Positions 1-10,689 of a stretch of DNA of 64,000 bases are shown here, piece after piece. Position numbers and translations under genes: made by a program. Source of the DNA: Siphonodentalium dalli (Eukaryota > Mollusca > Scaphopoda > Gadilida > Siphonodentaliidae). The DNA is taken from NCBI GenBank assembly GCA_032622095.1, contig CP136068.1, positions 51,888,443 through 51,952,442 on the forward strand. Reading direction: 5' to 3'. Each line of letters opens with the position of its first letter. The stretch's first letter is position 1. The notes under the pieces were generated by a model. It was not told the origin of the DNA, searched no databases, and worked only from the letters and a program-made list of their open reading frames with translations.

Positions 1-127
1 GGCATTGAAATTAGGGGTATATCAGATTTTCTTCAAATGTAAGCTCAAAGTATTATCTTATTTTGCAATAGTACAATTTGAAATGGCTAAAGGGCGTATT
101 TTGCCACGCCCTAGCGATGCTCTTGTT
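1..127 (-). repeat. Dispersed repeat, short form
   Basis: The reverse complement matches both ends of the repeat at 40,021-40,677: it starts at GAGCATCGCTAGG and ends at the mirror of GATATACCCCTAATTTCAAT. The roughly 545-bp middle of the 40-kb copy is absent here. This copy therefore shows the state before that middle segment was inserted. No coding potential. The left edge of the window may cut it. Confidence 0.7.
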
Positions 128-149
128 AGGAAATGAGGTCCCCAGAGGG
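128..149. repeat. Left part of a 'GAGGTCCCCAGAGGG' foldback repeat
   Basis: GAGGTCCCCAGAGGG is the arm of the palindromic repeat seen intact at 14,513 and 58,040. The repeat is interrupted by the hAT-type element at 150-1,054 and resumes at about 1,055-1,115 with TGAACTCGGTGATGTTAG and a mirrored AAATTCACCTG. This gives the order of events: foldback first, hAT second. Confidence 0.7.
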
Positions 150-1054
150 CAGTGTTCGCGCTGTCGGTAGCCAAATTAGCCAATGGCTAATCTTTTTCGA
201 ATTTGGCTAATAAAAATCTCATTTGGCTAAACTTTTGGCTAAAAAATTTTTGACCCCAAATGGAGACTGAAAGCATGAATTTTTGGCAAGTGAGTTTTCA
301 ATTCTATGATGTGAACGATCTACATGTAGTCCGAAAACACACGTAAGTGGGAATAAATCGCCGACTGTACAAAGGGAAACCCGTCACTCTGCACGAAACA
401 GCATTTTACATTTAATCCGCTAATCCCCCATTGTCTCACGGGGCTCCTGCACAATGCATGTTTATGATGACATTGTATTTATGACGGTCAAGGTTTATGA
501 GCACCATATGTAAGACAATAGATTAATCAGCCAAATGTGAATCACGACAGATATTTTGTGGCTATTTGTCGTCAATGCCGATACATTCAAAATAATATGC
601 ATGCTTTCATGACAGACTGTAATTTGATAATGTCGTAACAATATTAAGTTATTAGTTTCCAGATGTCCAATATTTAATGATTTAAAAAAAAGATATTGAT
701 ATAAAACAAAAAAATAATGACATTAAGAAGGACAATCCCGGGTCACCCCCCCCCCCCCCCCCCCCCCAAATCACTCTTTCACATAAAGATTAATAAATTT
801 TTAATAAATGATATATATAAAAAAAATTCTAGTTCATCAAAATTAGTAAAATTATTGTGTATTTTACCTGTCTGTTAGTTTTGAAGTTTTAGTCATTAAT
901 TGTGAACCGATCAGAAAACGATGATTTAATTTGGCCATAGTTTTTTTTAATTTGGCCAAAAAACATTTGGCTAAAGTTTTTTTCATTTGGCTAATAAAAG
1001 TTTCATTTGGCTAAACTTTTGGCTAAAGTTTTTTTCGGTCCAGCGCGAACACTG
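150..1054. mobile_element. Non-autonomous hAT-type DNA transposon (905 bp)
   Basis: The termini are perfect 14-bp inverted repeats, CAGTGTTCGCGCTG at 150-163 and CAGCGCGAACACTG at 1,041-1,054. They are flanked by an exact 8-bp target duplication, CCAGAGGG, at 142-149 and 1,055-1,062. CAG-type ends with an 8-bp duplication are the hAT signature. No transposase frame is present. Subterminal blocks rich in TTTGGCTAA (201-257 and 985-1,040) lie in direct, not inverted, orientation at the two ends. A C22 run sits inside. The intact ends and duplication suggest modest age. Confidence 0.9.
746..767 (+). repeat. Poly-C run (22 C)
   Basis: Uninterrupted C run inside the hAT-type element. The length in the assembly is likely unreliable. 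Confidence 0.95.
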
Positions 1055-1114
1055 CCAGAGGGTGAACTCGGTGATGTTAGTCCATCTTGCAGAATAGTGT
1101 CATTAAATTCACCT

Positions 1115-1954
1115 GCAAAGGTCAGACACACTGAATACAGACTTGGCTGTTCCAATATTAGTTACTTATCCAGGTGAAATCATACCCTGATTTTTCAAAG
1201 AAAATTGGGGGGTATATTGGATATTGGGGGGTATATTGATATCACTAGATGAATGGATCTCATAGATGGGGATTCACATTTGTTCTAATAGGGCCAGAGA
1301 TAAGATTTAACTCTCCTCTATGCTGTTTGGTACTGGTATAATATTGATTTCTAGGCAGCCTGGTGGGGGCAATGTTTGAGGCAATGGGGAGGGAGTGTAG
1401 AGGGGTGGAGATTTGACCCCCTACTTTAATCAAAATTTAAACAGTTAAAAATTTCATGCCTGATAGTAATTCTTAGAATGACTTCTTCTCAAGAAACATA
1501 GAGCCGATTTAGCCTATATTTGGTATGGAGGGACCTTTGGTGACTGGGGTTCAGATTTGTTCAAATGGGGTCACTGGGTCAAATAGGGGCAGAGCCAGGG
1601 ACATAACTCTAAACACACAAAATTACATTTTTGCATTTTGACCTTCGATTTTTTTTTAGACACATCACAACTACCACCCCCACCCCACCTCCTGTCTCTG
1701 CCACACCACTCTGTACCATACCATATCATATCCCTGCCTAGTTCACCACATTAAAATCCTTGTTTTGTTTACAGCTGTAGGGGCTACATAATAACACTGG
1801 CCTTGCTCTGCACAGCTGTTTGTCCAGTCATTATAAACTAATTATCTCAATGTCCACATCTCTCCCAGACATAGCTGATAATGGGTTGCATGAATTAAAT
1901 TTAATCCCATGCTTATCTCAGATACAAATTTAATTGTTTGACAGTTTAAAGTTT
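1115..1954 (+). other. Gene-free stretch with decayed repeat pieces
   Basis: No exon seen. The part around 1,480-1,640 (CTTCTCAAGAAACATAGAGC, then a 'TTCAGATTTGTTCAAATGGG' block) is a diverged fragment of the repeat family intact at 2,706 and 29,731. The remainder shows nothing recognisable apart from short G-rich tracts. Confidence 0.5.
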
Positions 1955-1959
1955 ATTTT

Positions 1960-2440
1960 TGTTCCACTATTAAAATAGCCGGTGTCTGTCGTCCGTCGTC
2001 CGCCCGTCTGTCCACCCATTTTTGCGAGAGTTATGGCCCTTTTTCGACAGAATCTTGTAATTTTCATGTTTCCGGATGATAACTTCAGTTTGTGTTATCA
2101 TATCTGAACCAAATTTGGTATGTGAGTATATCAGCCCTATATACAGGTCAAGTTCGAATATGGGTTTGCTCCGCCCATTTTTGCGAGAGTTATGGCCCTT
2201 TTTCGACTTAGAATCATGTCAATTTCTGGTTTCCGGATGACAACTTTAGTTTGTGTGATCATATCTGAATCAAATTTAGTATGATAGTTTATCCACCATT
2301 TCAGGGGACACTGGTTGGATTGTTCTGAAATTTAGTATCGGATTTAGGGTCCTTGTTATTTTTTCAGAAAAGCTGATGCCCCCAATGAAGCCACTTTTTC
2401 GGGGGACACTGTGGCCGGACGGCCTTTTATTAGTATTAGT
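1960..2440 (+). repeat. Mollusc-type 'GAGTTATGGCCC' tandem repeat
   Basis: Two diverged units carrying 'TTTTTGCGAGAGTTATGGCC' (about 2,020 and 2,180), each followed by a 'GTTTCCGGATGA' block. The segment opens with a GTCCGTCGTCCGCCCGTC-rich head and closes with a CGGCCTTTTATTAGTATT tail. It is the plus-strand counterpart of the minus-strand arrays at 36,330-36,880 and 59,672-60,520. Repeat-derived and not a gene. Confidence 0.65.
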
Positions 2441-2654
2441 ATTAACCATTTCATGACCAGAGCTGTGCTGGTTCAGCAATGAAGACCCTGTGCTTGTGCA
2501 TTCTCTTATATATGCGAGTCTGCCATGGGGAGCCTCCCATATAAAAGTGAATGCACTGGCTTTCAAGGTCATGGAAATATTGTTAGGCCAATGTAGTCAG
2601 GCTTTCAAATAAATCATGTATGTCCTAGACTCACAGGGATGTCCCCACAGTGTT

Positions 2655-2671
2655 GGGGGGGGGGGGGGGGG
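2655..2671 (+). repeat. Poly-G run (17 G)
   Basis: Uninterrupted G homopolymer in non-coding DNA. Confidence 0.95.
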
Positions 2672-2705
2672 CGATATACAGATTTGTTCAATGAAATGTA
2701 ATTTT

Positions 2706-3095
2706 TAGCTCACCTGAGACCAAGTTGTAGTCGTCTCTTCTCATCCGTCACCTGTTCATCTGTCTGTCCATCCATCCATCTGTCAACAATTCTTTGGAAT
2801 ATCTTCTCTAGATCATAAGACCGAATGGGTTCATATTTTGTATGGATGTTTCCTAGGTGACTCAAATTCAGATTTGTTCAAATGAGGTCACTCTGTCGAA
2901 TAGTTGTGAAGCCAGGCCCATAACTCTTTCCCTCCATAGTAATTCTTTAAAACAACTTCTTCTCCAAGTACCATCGGGTCGAATGGGTTCATATTTGGTA
3001 TGAAGGGTCCTTGGGTTACTGGGGTTCAGATTTGTTCAAATGGGGTCACTGGGTCAATTGTGGGCTGAGCCAGGAACATAACTCTTTTTTTTAGA
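2706..3095 (+). repeat. 'TTAGCTCACCTGAG' dispersed repeat
   Basis: Starts with TTAGCTCACCTGAGACC and has a GTCCATCCATCCATCTGTC head. Two internal units of 'GGGTTCATATTTGGTATG' and 'TTCAGATTTGTTCAAATG' type follow, about 160 bp apart. The same organisation occurs at 29,731 (plus) and, reversed, at 58,845-59,672 and 61,450-61,798. No protein frame. A high-copy interspersed element, class unknown. Confidence 0.7.
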
Positions 3096-3340
3096 TTTAA
3101 CTCCTTGCTCAATTTAACGGGGGAAAAAAACATTAAAAAAATAGTTTTTAACATTTAAAAAAAAAAAAATTCATAAAAATATTATTTTTAATTTTATAAT
3201 TTAATTTTGAAAAACTAACAGCATTTTAACATCCGTCACGGTACATCGACTCATCCCACAAAATTTAGTTGAAACCAGTCCAGGGGTCTGGGAGAAAAAT
3301 CATGAACAGACAGATTGTTACCCTTGCAAATTGAGGGTTC
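3096..3340 (+). repeat. AT-rich repeat with 'GGTCCAGGGGTCTG' end
   Basis: An 'ACTTGCTCAATTTAAC'-like opening, an A/T-rich core and the terminal block 'GGTCCAGGGGTCTGNGAGAA' are shared with 9,320-9,490. Non-coding dispersed repeat of unknown class. Confidence 0.5.
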
Positions 3341-4025
3341 AATGTACAGTACGGTTTATGTACCCCTGTTACAAATGTTGTTCTTAAACATTCCTAATGC
3401 CTCGATGTTATTTGACAAGTCATCTCTTTCACTAATAATTTAAAGCTTGTATGCCTGCCATTCTCACTAATGTCTTCTGTGTATGAAATGAGATCTTATC
3501 TTATCTGAAGGCCTTTGATAAACAAATCACAGACAATGTTTATTTGTGTCATTCATTTCAATTTAAATTACATTAATTCCCATGTGCTGTGTTGTTGTAC
3601 AGTTGTACAGGCAAGTGTTATATTATGTTTATATAGTCTATTGACTTCTTTTCATCTATTATAATGATGTGTCTATTTATTATGCTGATGATTTCAAGGA
3701 ACAATGTTGATCTTCCCTTAATTGTGTAACATATTTTAATGAAAATGAACCCACTTCAACTTCTATAATATACCATTTGAGATTACTAGATCAATGGATC
3801 TCATAGATTGGGATTTACATTTGGTTCAACTAGGGGCAGAAATAGGAGATTTAACACTCCCGCACCCACCCTGTCTATGCTGTGAATTCATGTCTGGTAC
3901 TGGTATGTAGATTCATATATTACATGTAATACTTTTGACATATACCCGCATTTTCAGTAAGGTTTTGATAAATTTCCAACTGTTGGAGATCTTGATGTAC
4001 CAGTTGTAATTTAGTTGGGTCCAGT
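3341..4025 (+). other. No gene recognised
   Basis: AT-rich sequence with no exon-like open frame or recognised repeat, apart from a short diverged block near 3,785 ('CTCATAGATTGGGATT') resembling 1,258-1,275. Confidence 0.5.
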
Positions 4026-4290
4026 TGGGAGGTAATGGCCAATGATCTATTGGGGGGAAGGGGATGGATATGCAGTTAGAAATTTCAAGGTGGACATCTC
4101 CATATCCCCTTCCACATCCCCTTCCACCGTTCAGCTCTCTCTATCTGTGTCCCAGTTTAGAACTATTTGTTTTAAAGTTATTTGACAAGTACTGACTACT
4201 GTAGTCTTCAGAGTCCCAGTCTTCTTCGTCTTTACAGTCTGGTGAGCGACCCACAGTCATTGACTGTCTTGTTTCATTGTCTCATGACAT
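4026..4290 (-). repeat. 'GACAGTCAATGACTGTC' repeat family, reversed
   Basis: The reverse complement contains AAGACAGTCAATGACTGTGG, then 'GACTGTAAAGACNGGGACTC' and 'GTCCACCTTGAAATTTC'. The same order is found on the plus strand at 26,975, 28,422, 54,083 and 56,731. Each copy opens with a 17-bp near-palindrome, GACAGTCAATGACTGTS. Confidence 0.6.
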
Positions 4291-5185
4291 TCATTGGAAC
4301 TTGTGTTTTCTTTAGAAAAATCTCATGAAGGATTTGGGATATGTTGCATTGAATTTCTATCTAGATTTGTCATGGCGAATATGACACAGTAGTGACAGTA
4401 AGAAACTTAAAGACAGTTCAGTCAACGTATCACAAACCCCGTTGGAATGGAAGTCATTAGTCTACATTATTTAATAAAGATACTAAAGATTTGACACACT
4501 TGGACATGGGTACACCGTTCAGCTATACAATTGGTGTAGTCCGATACCAATGGTAGTTATCTGTTAAAACTTTTCACCCCCAATAGATCACACACCTACA
4601 TCACATATTCACACTAATTTCACAGTAATTGTCTTCAAGGAGGGGGATCCCAGAAAACAGACATAAATTACAAGTGTTAAATATTATCAACAAAATTCAA
4701 CCGGACGATGCAACGCGCTTGATTTCCAGAGAAACAGCAACTGAAAGCAGAAAATTTCTAGGAATTCTGCCGGCAGTGTCGCAGGTAACTGGTTGCACAT
4801 AATGACGTAATTTAAGAACGTAATAGACTGATTGTTCTAAGGTTTCTGTTCATTCCAATCTGTTTTGACGCGCATAACCGCGGCTGACATTGAATTTTAT
4901 TCATACAATCTGAATTGGATATCTGAAGTTCTAAACAAATGGTAATCAATTGAATTCCGCATCTTGGGATCACGCACCGTGTAGACAATTTATATAGTGT
5001 GATACAGATTAAATATATATGCGGTGAATGATCACCGTCACAGGTTGCGATTTAAGCACATAATTTGCATAATGCAATGGCATACATTACATTACATACG
5101 TTGGCTAACTTGTCAACCTTGTGCTTCAATTTTTATGATTTCAGGTCATTTGGCATGTGTTGTCTAGACGCAAATAACGAGACTA
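4291..5185 (+). other. No gene recognised (left of the AKAP9-like exons)
   Basis: Presumed intron of the AKAP9-like gene. No open segment with plausible splice sites was found, so the next upstream exon is probably outside the window. Confidence 0.45.
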
Positions 5186-5189
5186 CACC

Positions 5190-5299
5190 AAAGTAACACC
5201 GATTCGAAAATATCTGAATCGGCAAACCGATTCGGTGTCGATCTCGAATCGTGTGCCCGATATCAACATCGAAACGAATCGAGATTATTCGCAGGTCCC
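5190..5299. mobile_element. Possible hAT-like terminus (fragment)
   Basis: A cluster of CGATTCG/CGAATCG boxes in both orientations ends at 'GAATAATCTCG' read from TAGGGACCTGC on the minus strand. TAGGG-type ends with dense subterminal boxes resemble hAT termini. A second terminus and a target duplication were not found, so this is probably a solitary end. Related boxes occur at 11,222-11,300. Confidence 0.35.
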
Positions 5300-5490
5300 T
5301 ATTGTTGACTTATAATTTCATTATTATTTTGGATACTCAATCGTAACTAGTTCTACTTTTCCAATTATTTTTTTCAAATTGGTGCATGTATTTTATGGGT
5401 CTCACTTTAAAAGTTCAATATCCAATAGCCGAGTGAATCAACAACCCTACATCAATAATTAAGCCCATTTGCACAATGTGACCTTTTCAG

Positions 5491-5729
5491 GTACAGAGGT
5501 TGTATGGTAAATACCTGAGAGCTGAGAGTTTCAGGAAGAATCTGGTTTATCAGAAGAAATACCTGCTCATCCTACTCGGTGGATTCCATGAATCTGAGGC
5601 TAACATGTTGCAGTTCATAGCTCGCTTAGGTGTTTATCCAAATATGGAAGACATCAGGAGGCGGAGCCGGCACTGCAGGCCTTATATGAAATTCCGAAGT
5701 GCTGTCAGGGTCGTTATCACTTTGTCAAG
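5491..5729 (+). CDS. AKAP9-like: AKAP9/pericentrin-like protein, PACT domain exon
   Basis: First visible exon of the 3' end of a centrosomal scaffold gene. The acceptor is CCTTTTCAG at 5,482-5,490 and the donor is AAG|GTAAGT at 5,729/5,730. It starts in phase 0 and ends after two bases of an Arg codon. It encodes 79 residues containing KYLRAESFRKNLVYQKKYLL and, later, FRSAVRVVITLSR. Both are hallmarks of the PACT domain (pericentrin-AKAP450 centrosomal targeting), which in vertebrates anchors these coiled-coil proteins to the centrosome and binds calmodulin. The agreement with human AKAP9 (RYLRAESFRKAL, FRSAVRV) is slightly better than with PCNT, judged from memory. The N-terminal coiled coils expected upstream are not in the window. 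Confidence 0.9.
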
Positions 5730-6079
5730 GTAAGTGCTCATTAACGTAAATGAGAGCTTCGTACTAGACGCTGGAAAGTTTTAGAATTTTATAAAACTCT
5801 CCCGACGTAGAAAGTTGTTGAAAATGATTCAATTTCTTATTATGTGTCAGATTGTCGCCTTTCCAAATAGAAAATTAAAAATGCAGCTAAATCGCCAAGA
5901 ATGTTGACTGATAAGGACCAATAGCTATTACGGACCATGACTGACAATGCAATTATAAATTATAGGTCCAGCTCCAATGCAAGCATTCATTTTGTGGCTT
6001 AGGCTGGCTGGTTACCCTGCAGGATTAAAACTCAATCGATAACCGAGGTTGTGTTGGACGGCGTCTGTTCTAGTAAACT

Positions 6080-6152
6080 CTTGGTAACTAGTCTGTTTAT
6101 GTTGCTGGTAACTAGTCTGTTTACCTTGCTGGTAACTAGTCTGTTTACCTTG
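6080..6152 (+). repeat. 24-bp tandem repeat, three copies
   Basis: The unit 'GGTAACTAGTCTGTTTACCT' plus 'TGCT' is repeated three times with a few changes. It lies in the intron between the first two visible exons of the AKAP9-like gene, about 50 bp before the next acceptor. Confidence 0.85.
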
Positions 6153-6204
6153 TAATTACTGGCTTACATTCACTAAATTTGTAATCTTTTTTTTTCCTTT
6201 GTAG

Positions 6205-6232
6205 AATGAAGTACTTGGACCAGAAAGTGGAA
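6205..6232 (+). CDS. AKAP9-like: AKAP9-like, small exon after the PACT core
   Basis: The acceptor TTTGTAG (to 6,204) joins in phase to the previous exon and gives R-M-K-Y-L, matching RMKFL of human AKAP9. The preferred donor is GAA|GTGAGC at 6,232/6,233. This leaves phase 0 and fits the open frame starting at 6,866. A longer version to GAG|GTAAAT at 6,288 has a better-looking donor, but its phase does not fit either acceptor of the next exon. The conserved (V/K)-(R/K)-(R/K)-W after RMKFL is not read here (D-Q-K-V-E instead), but R-K-W-K appears in the +1 frame directly before the donor. The exact exon end is therefore uncertain. Confidence 0.6.
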
Positions 6233-6865
6233 GTGAGCTACGAAAATTGGTTCTCCTGTCGTAGCAAGCAATGCTCATTTGAATCGAGGTAAATTTATTT
6301 TCTATATTTCTATTTTCTTTATCAGTCTGTCCAGCCATTGTTCACTCGATCACCTTCTAAAACTCCTGGAAAGTTCTGGTTTTGAATTAGTCAGCCTTAG
6401 TATAGACAGGTATAAACACAGGACATTTCAACCACTTAACACACATTTTAAGAGCATATGAGTTCCTTGTTCTTTCTGTTTCACAACTTGTTTATTTTTT
6501 ATTGAAGCCGTATATTTATAAAATTAGAACAGACTGGCTATTGTAGCTACATTGAGCAATATACAATTAACATATAATCTCTAGTTATTGTGAATAACAA
6601 TGTTTCTACTATTCATATTGTATATAAACTATCCTATCTAGATCATTCCTGATTGTAGGCATGGCTATGTAACTTTTGACCAATCTACAATACTACAATG
6701 ACGGGTGACAAACATTTGAAGCTTTTGTCTGAAATCCCAACATGACAAATGACTCCCACAAAAATCTGTCAGATTGCCATTTTCAAAACTTAACATGTCT
6801 GCCGAGAGCCCTGAATACATCTTTAAAATAATCCTATCTTTATTGTTGCAGGCTATGTTGTACAG

Positions 6866-7113
6866 ATGAATGGATTCTCACCGCCACGACCCACCGCCTT
6901 GAATGTTCCGTCCAATAGACATTTAACATACTCTCCCCTTCGGCTTTCCAATGTGCTTCCCACCGAAAATGGTCTTCCTCATTCACATGCTGATGCTGTC
7001 CGCTCATCGAACCTCACTGTGCAGGATCGTGTGACTTTCAGCACTCCTCCGTGCAGAGACATTCCAGCCTCGCAAGCAAGACAGCATGATCTCAATTCTT
7101 CAGGGGCCAGAAG
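6866..7113 (+). CDS. AKAP9-like: AKAP9-like, Ser/Pro-rich exon
   Basis: An open segment of 82 codons, rich in Ser, Pro, Arg and His (for example NGFSPPRPTALNVPSNRHL). It lies between acceptor TTGTACAG (to 6,865) and donor AAG|GTAACA (7,113/7,114). It ends with two bases of an Arg codon, which match the start of the last exon. A stronger-looking acceptor 14 bp earlier (TTGTTGCAG, to 6,851) would need a different phase. In human AKAP9 the corresponding stretch between the PACT core and the C-terminal helix is also a poorly conserved Ser/Pro-rich linker. The call rests on frame continuity with conserved exons on both sides. Confidence 0.65.
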
Positions 7114-8117
7114 GTAACAAGAATAATGGATAGCCATTGTAGGATTCCAAATACAGTATATCCTGCTTTATCACATAGCCTCGGTGCAAGAGGAATTTAT
7201 GTTAATAAGCGTGTATGTTTATGTATGGGATTCCGATATTTTGCCCATTTTGTGTGTCCTTTGTATGGACATTTGACCACGTTTTCCGTCGCCATCATCA
7301 ATCATTGAATATGACGGTTGTTTTATTTATTTTTCTAATATTCTTCTTTTTATGTTTGGCGTATGTTCAACTTGTAACAAAGGACATACTAATAGTGCAA
7401 TTTTGTTCGATTAAAATGATAAATATCTCTTGAAAAATCATTGATAATTATAAGATTGAAATTCTCGCCCAGCTTGAATGGAAGCACATGTTCAGAAATT
7501 GGTAAACGCGCTGTTTCCTGGAAGCTTCTAATTAGTTCCTCGCATTGCTATTCAATACATTTTAAATAATATATAATAAATATTCGACATAAATGATTGA
7601 ACTTACTTATATTTTTAATTAATATAAACAAATTATATTATTAATATTTTTGTTCGGCATGTGACTTGATACAAATGAACAGGGAAAATATCCCAGTTAC
7701 GCAAACGTTATACTGAGATTTCGCTTATCTGTGACCGATTTAGGGCTAGGGAAAAATATATTTATATTGCACTATTTGGAAATAAAAAATCACTATCTAA
7801 GAAATAATACATAATCCAATATAAATCTCAATTTCACGTTGTCGGACTCCACGTAGTTCGCCCTCGCGACCTTGCAGAACACAGTTAACAAAGCAAAGCG
7901 TCTATGACAACAGCCGAAAACGCGAAGATTTTGCTGTTGGAAATACAAGTTATATTGAAAAGGTTTACATGGTGAAAATCTTCATAATATCAAACAAATA
8001 TACCAAATAATTTGATAGATAGCTATATTATTATATCAGCTTTCCATAGATACTAATAATGTTGGTCTTTGATTTGTTAAAAAACGCTGAAATATGGAGC
8101 CAAACAAAGAGGAACAA

Positions 8118-8205
8118 TATACGGCAGACCTAAATGCCGTTATGGCGGCAGACCTGGACGACGACAAATGCCGTTATGACGGCAGACCTGGACGCCGACG
8201 TGATG
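8118..8205 (+). repeat. GC-rich tandem, two units
   Basis: 'AAATGCCGTTATGNCGGCAG' followed by 'ACCTGGACG' occurs twice, about 45 bp apart, in an AT-rich intron. Confidence 0.75.
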
Positions 8206-8439
8206 GGTAAAGGGTTAATGGGTCAGCAGTGAGGTGGCTTATCTTGATCTATATTGTTGGTAGAATTTGATACATTATCATTGTAAACTTAAATTGGACT
8301 CTCTTAAACCAAGTATTCCATGTCCTGGTCACCATTCACATTTAACCCAAGTCTGTGGTGGTGCAGCATTACAGATCCTGTACCAGTGCATTCTCTTATA
8401 TAAATGCGAGTGACCCATAAATTCCAATAATTTGTGTTA

Positions 8440-8600
8440 TGTACATTTGTCGATAATAGTACATAAAAGTATACTCTTATAATTCAACACCAAAACTCTC
8501 ATTTATGATTCCGATCATAGTAATTAACTATCGTCAAGGGATGGGTTAACATCTGCCGGTCATGATCGGCCTCTCGTTTATTTTTCGAATTCCTGTAATT
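8440..8600 (-). repeat. Dispersed repeat end, paired with 34,837-34,905
   Basis: On the minus strand AAACGAGAGGCCGATCA(T/C)GA, then 'CGGCAGATGTT(T)AACCCAT', matches the plus strand at 34,840-34,890 with few differences. Probably one end of a transposon. Its other end was not identified. Confidence 0.55.
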
Positions 8601-9319
8601 TCGGGGATTCCCGAATGGTATGCATTGCAAATGGAATGTGTCCATTTCGTTTGCGGGTAAAACTGTAAGACAGATCATGTTGTATTTTCGTTTTCACCCA
8701 TACATGTCTGGTTGTAACCTTTGTAACTCGGGTTCATTTTAACTTATTTTAAATGAAGTTTTTGCTTAATATTTGTTAATAAATTGTGGAATGTGTGCAT
8801 TTCTTTTGGGGGTTAAACAGTAAGACGAGTCCAGTTTGTAGTTTATTCCAATTTTATGCTTTCGATTTTGCGTATATCCGGCTGTATCCGGTGGAATTCT
8901 GAGAATTTTCACTTACCGGGTAGTTTATACGAAATGTCTGCTTCTTTCTCTTCAATAAATGGTGGTATCTCCACTTACAGCAGCTCTATTATAGTTACCA
9001 CCAGGACATTCATTACCGTTTTATTTAGGTCTATATATTTATAAAATAAACACAAATATAAACTCATAAAAACTATGTATAAATCTTCATGAACATATTT
9101 GGCCATACCTCCCGAAAAAATCTCCCGGATTGACATTTTAAAATCTTAACAGGTCTGGTGGGAACCCCGATTCATAAGCTCACTTCCAAGAAAAATATTT
9201 ATGAAGTGTTAGTTTCATGCAGTCTTATTAAACTTAGTGTACGTTTGCTCCCACAGTCGCGCATGGTACGTCTAATCGAAATGGCAGTCTTTGATATATT
9301 GTTTTAATTTATTTATTTT

Positions 9320-9495
9320 TAGATTGAATTACTTGCTCAATTTAACAAAACCAATTTTATTTTATTTTTTTATTTCAAAATTTTGAAAAACTAAAACCAT
9401 TATAATATCCGCCATGCATGGTACACCGAGTCACCACAACAAATTTGGTTGAACTCGGTCCAGGGGTCTGAGAGAAAAATCCGGACAGATCCAAC
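9320..9495 (+). repeat. AT-rich repeat with 'GGTCCAGGGGTCTG' end
   Basis: Second copy of the repeat at 3,096-3,340. It shares 'ACTTGCTCAATTTAAC', 'TTTTGAAAAACTAA' and 'GGTCCAGGGGTCTGAGAG' in the same order. Confidence 0.6.
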
Positions 9496-10543
9496 TCGTT
9501 TATATATATACATGCACTAGTAGATGACAAACAGTCACAGCACTATACCAAACTTGGATACTTTAGGTCTTGTGAGAGATCATCTGAGTTGATAGACAGG
9601 CAAATAATTCACTGATTGGCTTGATGCACTGACGACAGATATTTTCTACCCATTGATAGTCACATTAACGTTTGAGACAGTTGCTCACTCTTTTTCCATG
9701 CACACAATGATCTAGGCTTTAGTTACATCAAGACAAGTTTATTTATTTCAGTTTTACATTTCTCGAAGCTTCCTTCCGAAGGGTGTCGGGAATGAATTTT
9801 TTCACCCCACCGTTCCATATGCAATATGCCATAATTTGCCCATGTGAGGTCCCAGTGACATACATATGGTGTTTTTGCTGTTATAAATTCGTATAATAGG
9901 TTTTAAACTGTTACAAATGTCAAATAAGGGCACAAAAGGTCTTTCGTAAAAACAATTGCATGAGGTTGTAAAAAGTTTTTATTTTTTGCCCCTCGGGACA
10001 CCCACCCACCCCGGCATACCTTTCTCCAAATGTTTTATTACCCCCTCCCACCACTGGAACAGTTTTGTTTTCGGATTTTCCATTCTGGAGTTATTCATGT
10101 TTGTTTATCTGGAAATGTTGGCTTATTGGTCTGTCCGATGTCTGTTCAGGTCATAACTTGAACAGTAGTCCTCGGATCTCAATGAAATGTTGTGTGGATG
10201 TTCACTACTATGAGTACATTCAATAGCTTGTTCTATCGTTTTGTTTAGGTTTTTCTTTCTATGAAAATGCTGATGTTTGGGTCCACCTGTCTATCAGTCA
10301 TAGGTTATAGATATGCCCACACCAGGCGGTATGCCACAAGGGGGTATGCACCGGACGACATTCCATTTCTTGTTATATTCGTTTTACATTGAATCTGTAA
10401 CGAATATAGTTGATTCAAGATTTTGTTTTCCGTTTCAAATAGAAACTTTAGTGGAAAGTATTTTTTTATTGACAAAACTGTTAATACTATTTAATGATAT
10501 TGGACAATATACTTAACTAAATTCTTCTATTCATATTTTACAG

Positions 10544-10652
10544 AAACCTCAGTTTCTCCGAAACGGGTGCTATTTCACCTCGGGTAATAGAAGACGAAAC
10601 ATTACACGATGATTACATACACCGATTAGAGAATCTACAGTATCGACTCTAG
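10544..10652 (+). CDS. AKAP9-like: AKAP9-like, C-terminal exon with stop
   Basis: Acceptor TATTTTACAG (to 10,543). One base completes the Arg codon from 7,113, then 35 codons run to TAG at 10,650-10,652. The protein ends DDYIHRLENLQYRL, the counterpart of TDYITRLEALQRRL in human AKAP9 and EYIHHLEVIQQRL in PCNT. This C-terminal match confirms the gene call, the frame of the preceding exon and the end of the gene. Together the four exons give 207 residues of the C-terminal region. A 32-bp minisatellite follows within 40 bp, so it should lie in the 3' UTR unless polyadenylation is immediate. Confidence 0.85.
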
Positions 10653-10689
10653 GGCTATCGACAGTGTAATCTCAGTAAGTATCGTAGAA

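Larger units (their letters stand above)
7114..10543 (+). other. Last intron of the AKAP9-like gene
   Basis: A 3.4-kb intron between donor GTAACA and acceptor ATTTTACAG. It contains a short GC-rich tandem (8,118-8,205), a repeat end also found at 34,840, and a dispersed AT-rich repeat at 9,320-9,490. The open frames inside it show no family resemblance. Confidence 0.7.

Noticed and set aside
6288-6289. GAG|GTAAAT as the exon-2 donor of the AKAP9-like gene
   Set aside because: Leaves a phase that produces a stop or mismatch with both possible acceptors of the next exon; kept only as an alternative.
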